A stretch of DNA of 64,000 nt from Anaerolineae bacterium (GCA_013178015.1 JABLXR010000015.1:23781-87780), one strand, 5' to 3'. Shown: positions 7,626 through 16,585, counted from the stretch's first letter. Numbers and translations: made by a program. Notes: generated from the letters alone by a model not told the origin.

Positions 7626-8984
7626 CTAGGTCACCGTAGCGAGGTACTCATTGATCTTGGTGCACAGCTCCGTGAGCCCTTCCTCCAGGCCCATGGTACC
7701 GGTGACCCAGATGGAGTCCCAGATGGGGACGAAGATCTCCCTTACCTTAGCGTGGTTCTTGAAGTAGGGATCCAGCCGGGCGATGGCGGCCATGTCGCTG
7801 AAGGCTTTCACATTCAGGCCCGCTTTCGCTCCCTGCGACTCCGTGTCCCACACCGGGGCCACGCTCTTGCGCGATGGCTGCAGCCCCAGCACTGAAGTAC
7901 ACATCTCCCGCTCCGCCTCGGGACTGGTCATGAACCGCAGTAGCTTGATGGACTCCGCCTTGTGCTTCGTGCCCGCGTAGACGCCGTAGCCGTCGGCAAA
8001 GATGTGGCCCACGCTCAGCTCCTTGTGGGGCAGGAGGGAGTAGTCGTAGGCGAAGTTGTTGCGAGCGATGAAGTCAGTGACCTGCCAGCTGTGAGCCTCG
8101 TGCAAACCGAGCTTCCCAGTCTGGAAGAAGTCCCAGCTACCGACGCCTTCGGCTTCCTGGGCCGACGGCGAGTACTTGTAGGTGTAAAGTATGTCCCAGT
8201 TGAACTTGAGCGCCTCCACCGCCTTGGGCTGGTCAATGAGGATCTTAGTGCCCATGGCGTCCTTGTCCATCCACTCACCGCCGTTCTGCCACACCCAGTG
8301 AGCGATATAGTTCTGCGCCACCCGGTAGCCCCACTGGGAGGCTTTGCCGCTGTCGTCCCGGACCGTGAGCTTGTCCGCAGCCATGAGGAAGTCATCCCAG
8401 GTCCAGTCATCCGTGGGATAGTCCAGGCCGGCCTCATCCATCAGGTCCTTATTGTAGGAGAGGGCTACCGTGGACACGTACTTGGGGATCTCGTAGAGGT
8501 GGTTGTTGACGTTGAAGGCTACCAGCTGCCCCTCGTAGAAGTCGCTCAGTTCGTCGCTGGTGAACTCCTCCTCCAGCGGAAGCAACTGCTCCGCTTCCAT
8601 CCACTCCCGGGCGGCATTGCCGTAGGCCACCATGACGTCCGGAGCGTCCCCCGCCGCCATCTGCGCCGTGATCTTCTGCGACCAGTCGCCGATGGCCGGC
8701 TCGAAAGTCACCTTGATGCCCGGGTTCGCCTCCTCGAACTGGGGAATGAGCACGTCGGTGAAGACCTTGAATCCCTCCGGCCCTACCTCTGCCTCGTCCT
8801 CGAAGCGAAGCTCTACCACTTCGCCGGCCGGGGGCGCCGGTGCCACCGTCTCCCCTGCAGCGACGCCGGTGGCCTCGGCCGGCGCAGGAGCCGGGGTCGC
8901 TGCACAGGCTGTGAGTAGTGCGGCGGCAATGCCAGAAGTGGAGAATGCGAGGAACCGTCGTCGGGTCAGAACACGCGTCACCAT
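7626..8984 (-). CDS. extracellular sugar-binding lipoprotein (ABC transporter, family 1)
   Basis: A 452-residue solute-binding protein. The N-terminus TRRRFLAFSTSGIAAALLTA followed by Cys combines a twin-arginine-like motif with a lipobox, so it is probably exported folded and lipid-anchored. An Ala/Pro-rich linker (residues about 30-55) precedes the bilobal binding domain, with DAPDVMVAYG and the hinge segment YNKDLMDEAGL. The ATG at 8984 has GGGAGG seven bases upstream. It is the first gene of the operon with the two permeases and GH4. A consensus promoter lies upstream, and the divergent neighbour is a hybrid histidine kinase, so induction by that sensor is a reasonable inference. Confidence 0.92.
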   Translation of the reverse strand: MVTRVLTRRRFLAFSTSGIAAALLTACAATPAPAPAEATGVAAGETVAPAPPAGEVVELRFEDEAEVGPEGFKVFTDVLIPQFEEANPGIKVTFEPAIGDWSQKITAQMAAGDAPDVMVAYGNAAREWMEAEQLLPLEEEFTSDELSDFYEGQLVAFNVNNHLYEIPKYVSTVALSYNKDLMDEAGLDYPTDDWTWDDFLMAADKLTVRDDSGKASQWGYRVAQNYIAHWVWQNGGEWMDKDAMGTKILIDQPKAVEALKFNWDILYTYKYSPSAQEAEGVGSWDFFQTGKLGLHEAHSWQVTDFIARNNFAYDYSLLPHKELSVGHIFADGYGVYAGTKHKAESIKLLRFMTSPEAEREMCTSVLGLQPSRKSVAPVWDTESQGAKAGLNVKAFSDMAAIARLDPYFKNHAKVREIFVPIWDSIWVTGTMGLEEGLTELCTKINEYLATVT

Positions 8985-8997
8985 CTCTGCCTCCCTG

Positions 8998-9008
8998 GAA
9001 AGCGCTAC
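8998..9008. promoter_or_regulatory. possible LacI-family half-palindromic operator core
   Basis: The sequence gaaagcgctac, with the self-complementary core AGCGCT, sits between the promoter and the start of the sugar-binding protein. This is the position and core (centre CG) common to LacI-type operators in sugar operons. The outer bases do not match as a palindrome and no LacI gene is in the window, so this is only a candidate. Confidence 0.25.
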
Positions 9009-9053
9009 AGCAGCACGACGAGAGTAACCGACCGATGAGGTACCGCTGCTACC

Positions 9054-9083
9054 ATTATACCGGCCCGCGTCCTGCGCTTTCGA
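9054..9083 (-). promoter_or_regulatory. sigma70-type promoter of the sugar ABC operon
   Basis: On the minus strand a perfect TATAAT (9059-9054) is preceded, 18 bases upstream, by TCGAAA (9083-9078), a 4/6 match to TTGACA. It points at the binding-protein gene and leaves a leader of about 60 bases. The intergenic space is shared with the divergent kinase gene. Confidence 0.65.
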
Positions 9084-9329
9084 CCGGCATTCGGCGCTCT
9101 GGAGCGACTTCCATGCGACATGGGTGTGTCGCAAGTGTGTCCCCCGAGCGATCGAGGGGCGCTGCCATCGGCCGAACCTTGGAGGCAAGGCCCAGCTTTC
9201 GCCTTCCTGCCGTACGACGCCGTCGGGCCACACCAGGCGCCGATCGGAGAGTGGCTCTTGCGAGCACCAGCCCCGGCCCGCTATGCTGGCCGCGGGACCC
9301 AACGGTGCTTGCGAGGGGGAGGTGAGGCC

Positions 9330-11534
9330 ATGGACGCTCGCGCTTCTCTGGAGCCGGCTCAGGCGTTTCGGCTCAACAAGCAGGACGTGGACCGGGCGAT
9401 CTTCAACCGGCTCCTCATGGCCTTGGTCGCCATCCAGTACGCCATCCTGTGGCACATGGCTCTGGTGACCTCGCAGGACCTCTCCCTCCTCGTCTTCTTC
9501 CTTGCCGCAGCCCTGGTCCTCCTGGCCCTGTGGCGGGTCGGACGACGAAGCCTGCAGGCAGGGAAACTGGGGCTGGTGGGTGCCTGCTTCCTAGGCGCTG
9601 TCGCCGTGCAGGCTAGTCATTGGGAGGCAAGCTGGCTGCTTGCCCTGCCCGTGCTCGTCGCCGGGGCGCTGTACCGGCCGGTGGTAGCTGCTGTCTTGGC
9701 CGTGCTCAGCGTCCTGCTCATCGAGCTGCGCCTGCCAGACCCGGTGGCTCTGTCTTCGCTCTTCGTCATCGCCACTGGCGTCTTGTCGTGGCTCACCCTG
9801 CAGCCCCTGCACCAACTGCTCCTTTGGCACTCGCAGCGCAGCCTGGAAGCCACTGCCCTCGCCGAGCAACTGCGCGACCAGCGGGGCAAGCTCAACCGCA
9901 CCATCAAGGCCCTGGACGACTCCTACCAGTTGCTGGAAAAGACCAACCGGGAACTGCTCCTGGCCCGGCGAGAGGCCGACGCCCTCCGCGACCTCAGGAG
10001 CCGTTTCGCCACCAACCTCAGCCACGAGCTGCGCACCCCCCTGAACATCATCCTCGGCTTCAGCCACCTCATCTACACCAAGCCCCAGCTCTACGGCATG
10101 GACCGCTGGCCAGATGCCCTCCTCCGCGACCTCTCCGAGCTGCGGCGCAATGCCGGTTACCTCTCCGATCTCGTGGACGACATCGTTGACCTGGCCCGCG
10201 TGGACGCTCTCGCCATGCCCATCAGACGGGAGCCGAGCGACCTGGCACACGTGATCCAGGAAGCGGTGGCCATCGCCGAAGCCCTGGCCCAGGAGAAGGG
10301 CCTATCCATCCGGGTGTCCTGCGACGCGGATATCCCACCCTTGGCGATAGACCCGGTGCGCATACGCCAGGTGCTCTTCAACCTGCTCACCAACGCCGTT
10401 CGGCACACCGAAAAGGGCTCGATTCATATCGAAGCCACAACGCGAGAAGGGGAAGTGGTGGTTTCGGTCAGCGACAGCGGCCACGGCATCCCCCAAGAGG
10501 AGCTGGCCAGCATATTCGACGAGTTCTACCAGGTCGGCCGGCCCAAGCACGGGCCCGACTCAGGCAAAGGGCTGGGCCTGGCCATAGCGCGCCGCTTCGT
10601 GCAGCTTCACGGGGGGAGCATCTGGGTGGAGAGCACCGTCGGGGTGGGTAGTACCTTCTCCTTCTCCCTTCCCCTGGCCGACAAGCCGGTGAGCCTGAGC
10701 CGGCCGGGCAGGCCCCTGCCCACCCCCAAGGCCCGCAGCAAGCCCCTGGTGCTGGTCCTCAACGACGACGGCACGGCGGCAGGCTACCTGCGGCGACGCT
10801 TGGAGAGCTGCGACTTCGCCCCCGTCCCCGCGGACAGATCCCCGGACGAGATGCTGGTCGGGGAGGCCCCGGCCGCGGTGGTCATAAACACGCCGGTCAG
10901 CTCCCCAGCCCCGGCGCAGCACCCGCTGGCTGCTCTCCTGCCCGAGGCGGCGCCCGTGATCGAGTGCTCCCTTCCTAGCAGTCAGTGGCTCTCCGGGGCG
11001 AAGGAATTCTCCGCCGTGCTGACCAAGCCGGTGACCCAGGAGAAGCTGCTTGAGGCCCTGAAGGCGATAGTGCCGGAACCGTCCCGCGCCACCGTGCTGA
11101 TAGCCGACGATGATCGCAGCTTCGTGCAACTCATTCGCCGCATGCTGCAGTCGTCCTCTGAGGACGGCTACGGAGTGCTGACTGCCTACGGCGGGGCGGA
11201 GGCCCTGCGAAAGGCGCGTCGCTACCGGCCGGACGCCATCCTGCTCGACTTGCTCATGCCGGACATGAACGGCTTCGACGTCCTGGCGGCCATACGTCAA
11301 GAGCCGACGCTGCGGGGGATCCCCGTTGTCGCGGTGACTGCCGCTACTCCCGGTGAGGATGAGATGGCTCAGAGAGGAGCGTACTTCCGCCTCACCAGGC
11401 GCAGCTCCTTCCGTCCGGGCGAGCTGGTGAGCCTGATCTCGTTGGCCGTAGCCTCCGGCGCTACCTTGCCAGAGGGCCACCAAGACTTCGCTGCAGGGCA
11501 GCCAGTAGCTCCTGTTCGGACAGGGGCTTCTTGA
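9330..11534 (+). CDS. membrane hybrid histidine kinase with pseudo-receiver and receiver domains (copy 1)
   Basis: A 734-residue sensor kinase. Residues about 28-160 form roughly six membrane helices with no sizeable extracellular domain; 165-225 is a coiled coil. HisKA follows with FATNLSHELRTPLN (phospho-His H232). The HATPase domain has NLLTNAVRHT, DSGHGIP and GKGLGLAIARRF. Residues 472-580 resemble a receiver in which the acceptor Asp is replaced (AAVVINT) while TKPVT is kept. The last receiver, 587-705, has IADDDRS and acceptor D640 (ILLDLLMP), but the usual Lys motif has become FRLTRR. ATG 9330 has GGGGGAGGTGA upstream. It diverges from the sugar ABC operon, and its last 74 bases overlap the convergent regulator gene. 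Copy 2 is at 43.5-45.8 kb. Confidence 0.9.
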   Translation: MDARASLEPAQAFRLNKQDVDRAIFNRLLMALVAIQYAILWHMALVTSQDLSLLVFFLAAALVLLALWRVGRRSLQAGKLGLVGACFLGAVAVQASHWEASWLLALPVLVAGALYRPVVAAVLAVLSVLLIELRLPDPVALSSLFVIATGVLSWLTLQPLHQLLLWHSQRSLEATALAEQLRDQRGKLNRTIKALDDSYQLLEKTNRELLLARREADALRDLRSRFATNLSHELRTPLNIILGFSHLIYTKPQLYGMDRWPDALLRDLSELRRNAGYLSDLVDDIVDLARVDALAMPIRREPSDLAHVIQEAVAIAEALAQEKGLSIRVSCDADIPPLAIDPVRIRQVLFNLLTNAVRHTEKGSIHIEATTREGEVVVSVSDSGHGIPQEELASIFDEFYQVGRPKHGPDSGKGLGLAIARRFVQLHGGSIWVESTVGVGSTFSFSLPLADKPVSLSRPGRPLPTPKARSKPLVLVLNDDGTAAGYLRRRLESCDFAPVPADRSPDEMLVGEAPAAVVINTPVSSPAPAQHPLAALLPEAAPVIECSLPSSQWLSGAKEFSAVLTKPVTQEKLLEALKAIVPEPSRATVLIADDDRSFVQLIRRMLQSSSEDGYGVLTAYGGAEALRKARRYRPDAILLDLLMPDMNGFDVLAAIRQEPTLRGIPVVAVTAATPGEDEMAQRGAYFRLTRRSSFRPGELVSLISLAVASGATLPEGHQDFAAGQPVAPVRTGAS

Positions 11535-12660
11535 GGTAGGCTCGGGCTCCCAGCGCCTCCCCCAGCTCAGGATCGTACACCACCGAGCAGATCACCACCG
11601 GGATGTTCGCCGTGTTGGGGTGGTTCGATAGCAGCGATAGAACGCTCCACCCGTCCATCTTGGGCATCATGATGTCCAGCACGATCACGTCGGGGCGAAC
11701 CCTCGTGGCCGCCTCATAGGCCAGGCGAGGGTCCGACACCCCTTCCACCTCCCACGTCCCGGGGGCCAGGTAGCGACGGTACAGCTCGACAGCGCTGGGG
11801 TTGTCCTCGATCACCAGCACCGAGAACGGCCTGCTCCGGGGCAGATCCAGAATGATCTCCCACTGATCGTCGGCAACCGCACGCACCTGGCATCCGATTC
11901 CCTTGGAAGAGGCGATCCGCCGAACCTCGCTCAGCTGTTCCAGTCGGAGCCGGCGAGGATCGGAACACAAGCGTACGTGGGCGGTGACCGCACCCTCGCC
12001 CTGCTCGACGCCGATGCGGACGTCTGCCGCCGTGGAGGACTGGACGGCGGCACTGAGAAGCTGCACCAGGACCTGCTTCAGCACGGCGTGGTCGGCCATG
12101 ACCCAGACCGAGGCCCCCTCCGGCGCATCCCAGATGATGCCAGTCCCGTACCGGTCGGCCAGGGGGCGCAAGAGTTCAGCTGCCGTCCTCAGCACCTCGC
12201 CCAGCTCGACCGGCCCGGCCTCGTAGGGAAGGAGCTCCAACTCGTCCCTGAGCGAGTTCCCCTCAGCCACTGGTGCCTGGCCGTACCCGGTCGCGACTCC
12301 GGGCAGGGTAGCCAGGACCTCCGCCAGCTTCCCTTCCGCCTCCTGCAGGTCCCGATGTATCTGGCGCCGCCCGAGCGAGAGCTCTCGGCTCATCTCGGCC
12401 ACCGCCATCCCCTCGACATAGCGCAGGGACAGCACGTCGTAATGCCGTGACTCGAGCGAGCCGAAGGCCGCCCGTCGGGCCGGCCGGAGCACCTCGATCG
12501 CCTCGAGCAGCCGAGCCCGTATGTAGTTGGCCCGCTCATCTATGCTGATGGCGGTGTTGATGTCCGAGAAGTGCTGCGCCAGAGATGCCTTCGCCAGGCC
12601 GACGTTGTCGTTGAGGCAGCTGAGCGCCTCACGTATCTCCTCTCTGCTCAGTGTCCCCAT
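11461..12660 (-). CDS. HTH / degenerate HATPase / receiver three-domain regulator (copy 1)
   Basis: A 399-residue protein of unusual order. Residues 1-60 are helical. Residues 70-108 look like a sigma-70 region-4 helix-turn-helix (YDVLSLRYVEGMAVAEMS, then GRRQIHRDL). Residues about 150-275 have the layout of a kinase ATPase domain, but the N box reads LKQVLVQLLSAAVQSS without the Asn, and no G boxes are seen. Residues 279-392 are an intact receiver (E285-D286, acceptor D329 in VIVLDIMMPKMDG, Lys in YLKKP). Start 12660 uses GGGGGAG seven bases upstream. It converges on the hybrid kinase and overlaps it by 74 bases. Its likely role is phospho-accepting transcription control of the nearby sugar genes (inference). 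Confidence 0.85.
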   Translation of the reverse strand: MGTLSREEIREALSCLNDNVGLAKASLAQHFSDINTAISIDERANYIRARLLEAIEVLRPARRAAFGSLESRHYDVLSLRYVEGMAVAEMSRELSLGRRQIHRDLQEAEGKLAEVLATLPGVATGYGQAPVAEGNSLRDELELLPYEAGPVELGEVLRTAAELLRPLADRYGTGIIWDAPEGASVWVMADHAVLKQVLVQLLSAAVQSSTAADVRIGVEQGEGAVTAHVRLCSDPRRLRLEQLSEVRRIASSKGIGCQVRAVADDQWEIILDLPRSRPFSVLVIEDNPSAVELYRRYLAPGTWEVEGVSDPRLAYEAATRVRPDVIVLDIMMPKMDGWSVLSLLSNHPNTANIPVVICSVVYDPELGEALGARAYLKKPLSEQELLAALQRSLGGPLAR

Positions 12661-12984
12661 CGCCATGCTCCCCCAGCACCGCCGCGGGCATCGCATCCCC
12701 GTACAGCGTGCCTTCGGTGGCGGCGCAACCCCCGGTAACGTCGGCTCGGCCAGGTGGCGCGTGCCCCGCGAGGGAATGCGTCCCCTGTGCTCTCAGAATA
12801 GCGCATCGGCGCCGGCCGGGGAAAGGAGCGGCAACGGCTCGGGATCAGGCGGGAGGAGTCTGCGAGCGTGCCCCACGCACCCCAGCACCGGGATGGGGCT
12901 GTGGTGGCGGGGCCGCCGCGCGCGTGGGCGCGCGAACTCCTCGGGGGTGGGCGCAAACTCTTTGGGGGTGAGGGCTCGACCCTT
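12661..12984. other. gene-free spacer with a REP-like palindrome
   Basis: No gene is supported here. Positions 12918-12947 read gcgcgcgtgggcgcgcgaac then tcctcggggg, an inverted copy of the gaggagttcgcgcgcccacg repeat. A degraded second copy follows at 12948-12974. The promoter of the regulator gene must lie in this stretch, but only a weak TATTCT-like -10 was seen. Confidence 0.55.
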
Positions 12985-14559
12985 CTACCGAGCTACCTCC
13001 GCCAACGTGACCTGGACTTCCATCTCCTCGCCGTCGCGCAGCAAGGTGACGGTGACCTCGTCCCCTGGTTGGCGCTCCGCCAGGAGAGCGCGGACGTCTG
13101 CCGGCTGGGCCACCGGCTCCCCGTCCACCGCGACGATCACGTCCCCTCCCAGCAGCAGCCTTTGGCCATCCACAGTGGCCGGCTCAGAGCCACCCCGGAT
13201 GCCGGCCTCATCGGCGGGACTACCTGGCTGCACCGACTGCACCAGCACGCCCTCCTGGTCCTCGGGCAGGCCCATGGCCTCCGCAATGGCGGGAGTAAGC
13301 TCGACCCCCACCACTCCCAGCCTCGGGCCGGCGGGGACGGTGGGCCCGGGGCTCACCTGTGCCTCCTGCTCTCTGGGCCTGGCCTGTAGGGTGACCTCCA
13401 CGGTCATCGGCTCGCCCTCTCGCAGCACAGTCACCGGCACCGTCTGACCTACCTCGGTGTGACGGGACAGGTAGGTGATCAGGTCGTCCACCCCCCGAAT
13501 CTGCTCCCCGCCCACCGCCACGATGACGTCGCCGCCCACGGGGACATTCGTGCCCATGACTTGCACTTCTTCCTCGCCGCCCCGGAGCCCCGCCTCGTCC
13601 GCGGGCCCACCGGGAGTCACGGCTATCACCAAGGCGCCCCTCTGTCGCTCGGGCAGCCCCATGGCCTCGGCCAGGGCCGGGTTGAGCGTAGTCCCCGTGA
13701 TGCCGATGTACGGATGCTGATACTGGCCCGTCTCGATGAGGGACGGCACCACCTTCGCCACGATGCGCGAGGGCACGGCGAAACCCACCCCGGCGGAGAC
13801 CCCAGCGGGCGAGATGATCGAGGTCGGCACCCCGATGAGCCGCCCCTGAGCGTCCACCAGCACCCCACCCGAGTTGCCCGGGTTGATGGGGGCGTCGGTC
13901 TGGATGACGTCGGGGACGCTGTACTGAGACCCGCCGGTCACAGAGGTACCCACCGGAAGGAGCCGCCCCACCGCGCTCACCACACCCAGAGTGAGGGAGC
14001 CCTGGAGGCCGAACGGGTTGCCGATGGCTATGGCAAGCTGTCCCACCTGCACCTGGGTAGAATCGGCCACCTCCACGGGCACCAGTTGCTCGGCCGGCAC
14101 ATCCACTCTGATCACGGCCAGGTCGCTGTCCGGATCGGTCCCCACCACCTCGGCCTCGACGGTGGTGCCGTCCTGGAAGGTGACCTGAATCAGGTCAGCC
14201 CCGGCCACCACGTGGTAGTTGGTCACCACGTGGCCCTCAGTGTCCCAGACGAAGCCCGACCCCACACCTCTCTGTACTTCGGGCGGCTGGCCGAAGGGGA
14301 CATCTGGGAGCAAGGACGACGGCGCCTGCCGGGCCATCTGGATGTTCACCACCGAGGGAATGAGTCGCTGGTAGACGGAGGTGACAGTTCCCTCGAAGGC
14401 CGCAATCACTCCTTGATCCACGCCCATGCCGACACCGGGGGCCGTGGCGGTAGCGGTCGCATCCAAAGTAGGCGTTGGGGTCTGGGCAGAAGATGGCAAT
14501 GCCACGAGCAAGCAGAGCACCAGCACCAGCATCAGCGCATTCGCCAACACACGTCTCAT
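12985..14559 (-). CDS. htrA: HtrA/DegP-type secreted serine protease with two PDZ domains
   Basis: A 524-residue protease. A cleavable signal peptide (MRRVLANALMLVLVLCLLVA, then LPSSAQ) is followed by a Thr/Pro-rich linker. The trypsin-like domain has the triad H116 (NYHVV), D146 (DSDLAVI) and S230 (INPGNSGG). Two PDZ domains follow at about 285-395 and 420-515. Both begin with nearly the same helix (NPALAEAMGLPE and TPAIAEAMGLPE) and share the PGGPADEAGLRGG/PGSPADEAGIRGG loop, so they arose by duplication. ATG 14559 has GGAGG six bases upstream; the GTG three bases earlier is too close to it. It acts outside the membrane in protein quality control. Confidence 0.93.
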   Translation of the reverse strand: MRRVLANALMLVLVLCLLVALPSSAQTPTPTLDATATATAPGVGMGVDQGVIAAFEGTVTSVYQRLIPSVVNIQMARQAPSSLLPDVPFGQPPEVQRGVGSGFVWDTEGHVVTNYHVVAGADLIQVTFQDGTTVEAEVVGTDPDSDLAVIRVDVPAEQLVPVEVADSTQVQVGQLAIAIGNPFGLQGSLTLGVVSAVGRLLPVGTSVTGGSQYSVPDVIQTDAPINPGNSGGVLVDAQGRLIGVPTSIISPAGVSAGVGFAVPSRIVAKVVPSLIETGQYQHPYIGITGTTLNPALAEAMGLPERQRGALVIAVTPGGPADEAGLRGGEEEVQVMGTNVPVGGDVIVAVGGEQIRGVDDLITYLSRHTEVGQTVPVTVLREGEPMTVEVTLQARPREQEAQVSPGPTVPAGPRLGVVGVELTPAIAEAMGLPEDQEGVLVQSVQPGSPADEAGIRGGSEPATVDGQRLLLGGDVIVAVDGEPVAQPADVRALLAERQPGDEVTVTLLRDGEEMEVQVTLAEVAR

Positions 14560-14845
14560 CACTAACCTCCTGCGATAACGTCAGATCAGCGGTAGCAGCA
14601 TCAGTCAACCGATCGGCAACTCAGCGCCCGTCCCGAACAACGACACTGTCAGGACGCATATAGCACACCAGGTCCGGGCCTGCAAAGCCATCGATGCACC
14701 CACGCGTCCCTACGGACCACCGGGGCAGGAGAGCTTCTGCACCGGGCGGTAGGTCTGGGCTGGCGGCCCAGGCTCAGCGATCGGCAAACCGGCGTGGATC
14801 GGCCTCCCTTCAGAAGCGTGCCGCTGTCCGCGGCCGACCATCCGT

Positions 14846-16123
14846 TCACCCGTGGATGGCGCCCCCTAGCAAGGCCCGCAGAAGGGAGGGGCGGTCGACT
14901 ATACCCTGGAGTCGGCCTTCGCCGTCAACCAGAACGATGCTGCGCCTGCCTTCCTGCGCCAGCAAGCGGATTCCCTCGGCGATGGCGGCCGAAGCAGCAA
15001 CGGTCACCGCCGGTGCCGACATGAGCTCGGCGGCCGTCTGCTGCGCCTCTCGGCCTTCCCCCGGGGCGAGACCGACACGCGATATCAGCGCCCGAATGAT
15101 GCCAGGACGGGCCTCAGGGCTCACCCGGGCCATGAGGTCACCGTCGGAGATGACCCCTAATGGCCGTCGCTCGCTGTCGAGTACCACCACCCGCCCCAGA
15201 TCGGAGCGAGCCATGGCCACAACCACCTCGCCGAGAGGGGCCTCAGGTGCGACGGCCGGCACGTCAGAGCGCATCAGGTCACGAAGCACATACAGCTCGC
15301 CGACAGGCGCTGGCGCAGCCTGCAGCCTCTGGGGTTCGTGAGCAACTTGGCGAATGACGTCACTACGGCTCAGCATACCCACCAGGCGGCCCTCGTCGTC
15401 CACCACTGGCAGCGTCTTGACATTGCGCTGCACCATGAGGCTGGCGGCTTCGGCAAGTGACCGGCCCTGGCTCACGGTGACCACTTCTCCAGTCATGATC
15501 TCCTTGGCCGTGTGGCCGACCGCCGCCAGCTCTTCCAAGAGGCACACCACGGCATCGTCCGTCAGGGCCTCAGGGCGCCGGAGACACAGGGCCAACTCTG
15601 GCCAGCGAAGGAAGTCGGCATCGGCCACGATTCCCACCACAGTCCCCGACTGGTCCACCACCGGCACCGAAGTGAATCGGCTCGAGAGCAGGAGCCGAGC
15701 CACCTCGGCAAGAGGGGTATCAGGCAGCACTGCTACGGGATCGGTGGTCATGACCTCGCTCACCCGGCGCCCCCTTGGGATCTGGGGCAGGTAGCGATGG
15801 CCGTACTTCACCACGTGGATGGGCTCTAGAGTGATCAGGCCTTCCCCCACCATGGCCGAGACGAGCGGCAATACGGCCTCAATTCTCTCCGTCCGGTCCA
15901 CTACCACCAACATCAGAGGCAGATCGGCGGAGAGCCGCACCAGAGTCGCCATCTTGATGCGGCTGTGGGCCCCGAAGCCAGCCAGTCCCCGCAAGACCGT
16001 GGCGCCCGCCAGATCCTCCTGGCGCAGCCGCTCCAGTAGCGCCTGCCACAGCGGGCGCCCGTGCCACTGATCGCTCTCGCCGAGATAGACAGTGAGGCGC
16101 TGGTACTGCGGGTGCTCCGTCAC
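14846..16123 (-). CDS. DUF190 domain fused to four CBS domains
   Basis: A 425-residue cytoplasmic protein. Residues 1-105 are a DUF190 (PII-like fold) domain, starting VTEHPQYQRLTVYLGES and containing GFGAHSRIK. Four CBS motifs follow as two Bateman pairs: VSEVMTTDPVAV, AKEIMTGEVVTV, LRDLMRSDVPAV and AAELMSAPAVTV. CBS pairs usually bind adenine nucleotides. GTG 16123 has AAGGAGG five bases upstream. It lies 16 bases downstream of crcB and shares its fluoride-riboswitch transcript. The DUF190-crcB pairing is common, and a regulatory role for fluoride efflux or the energy state is the natural guess; it is not proven. Confidence 0.88.
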   Translation of the reverse strand: MTEHPQYQRLTVYLGESDQWHGRPLWQALLERLRQEDLAGATVLRGLAGFGAHSRIKMATLVRLSADLPLMLVVVDRTERIEAVLPLVSAMVGEGLITLEPIHVVKYGHRYLPQIPRGRRVSEVMTTDPVAVLPDTPLAEVARLLLSSRFTSVPVVDQSGTVVGIVADADFLRWPELALCLRRPEALTDDAVVCLLEELAAVGHTAKEIMTGEVVTVSQGRSLAEAASLMVQRNVKTLPVVDDEGRLVGMLSRSDVIRQVAHEPQRLQAAPAPVGELYVLRDLMRSDVPAVAPEAPLGEVVVAMARSDLGRVVVLDSERRPLGVISDGDLMARVSPEARPGIIRALISRVGLAPGEGREAQQTAAELMSAPAVTVAASAAIAEGIRLLAQEGRRSIVLVDGEGRLQGIVDRPSLLRALLGGAIHG

Positions 16124-16139
16124 AACCTCCTCCTTTGCG

Positions 16140-16514
16140 CTAGATGCCAGCGGCCAGGCGCGCGCCCAGCCAGGCACCCACAAGGCCAAAGCCCACACTG
16201 AGGAGAACGTTGGCCAATGCGAGAAGCCAACTGCCTTCGTCCAGCAGAGCCAGGGTCTCGACGCTAAAGCTGGAAAAGGTGGTATAGGAGCCCAGGAAGC
16301 CCACGGCAAGGAGCAGCCTCCAGCGCGGGCTGAGCGCTATACGCTGAGTGGTGAGGATCAGAAGGAAGCCCAGGACCAAGCTGCCGGTGCAGTTCACCAC
16401 GAGAGTGCCGAGCGGGAAGCCGGTGGCGAACCGGCTGTCAACCCAGACGCCCAGCCAGTAGCGGGCGTTGGCTCCCAGAACCGCTCCGATGCTTATGGCT
16501 GTGACTTGATCCAA
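16140..16514 (-). CDS. crcB: fluoride ion exporter CrcB/Fluc
   Basis: A 124-residue, four-helix membrane protein of normal Fluc length. Family motifs are GAVLGANARYWLG near the start, NCTGSLVLGF in helix 2 and the pore motif GFLGSYTTFSSFS in helix 3. Fluc proteins work as dual-topology dimers that let fluoride leave the cell. The start is TTG at 16514, with GGAG ten bases upstream; no ATG fits the family N-terminus. A fluoride riboswitch precedes it at 16586-16650, which independently supports the function. Confidence 0.95.
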   Translation of the reverse strand: MDQVTAISIGAVLGANARYWLGVWVDSRFATGFPLGTLVVNCTGSLVLGFLLILTTQRIALSPRWRLLLAVGFLGSYTTFSSFSVETLALLDEGSWLLALANVLLSVGFGLVGAWLGARLAAGI

Positions 16515-16585
16515 AGTCGAGGCTCTCCTGAACGGCCGTCGGTCCTGGCCGGACCCGAACCCCTACCGGCGACCGCTTGGTCTGT

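Noticed and set aside
9120..9329. 70 extra N-terminal codons of the hybrid kinase
   Set aside because: They overlap the divergent promoter region, and a strong ribosome site precedes ATG 9330.
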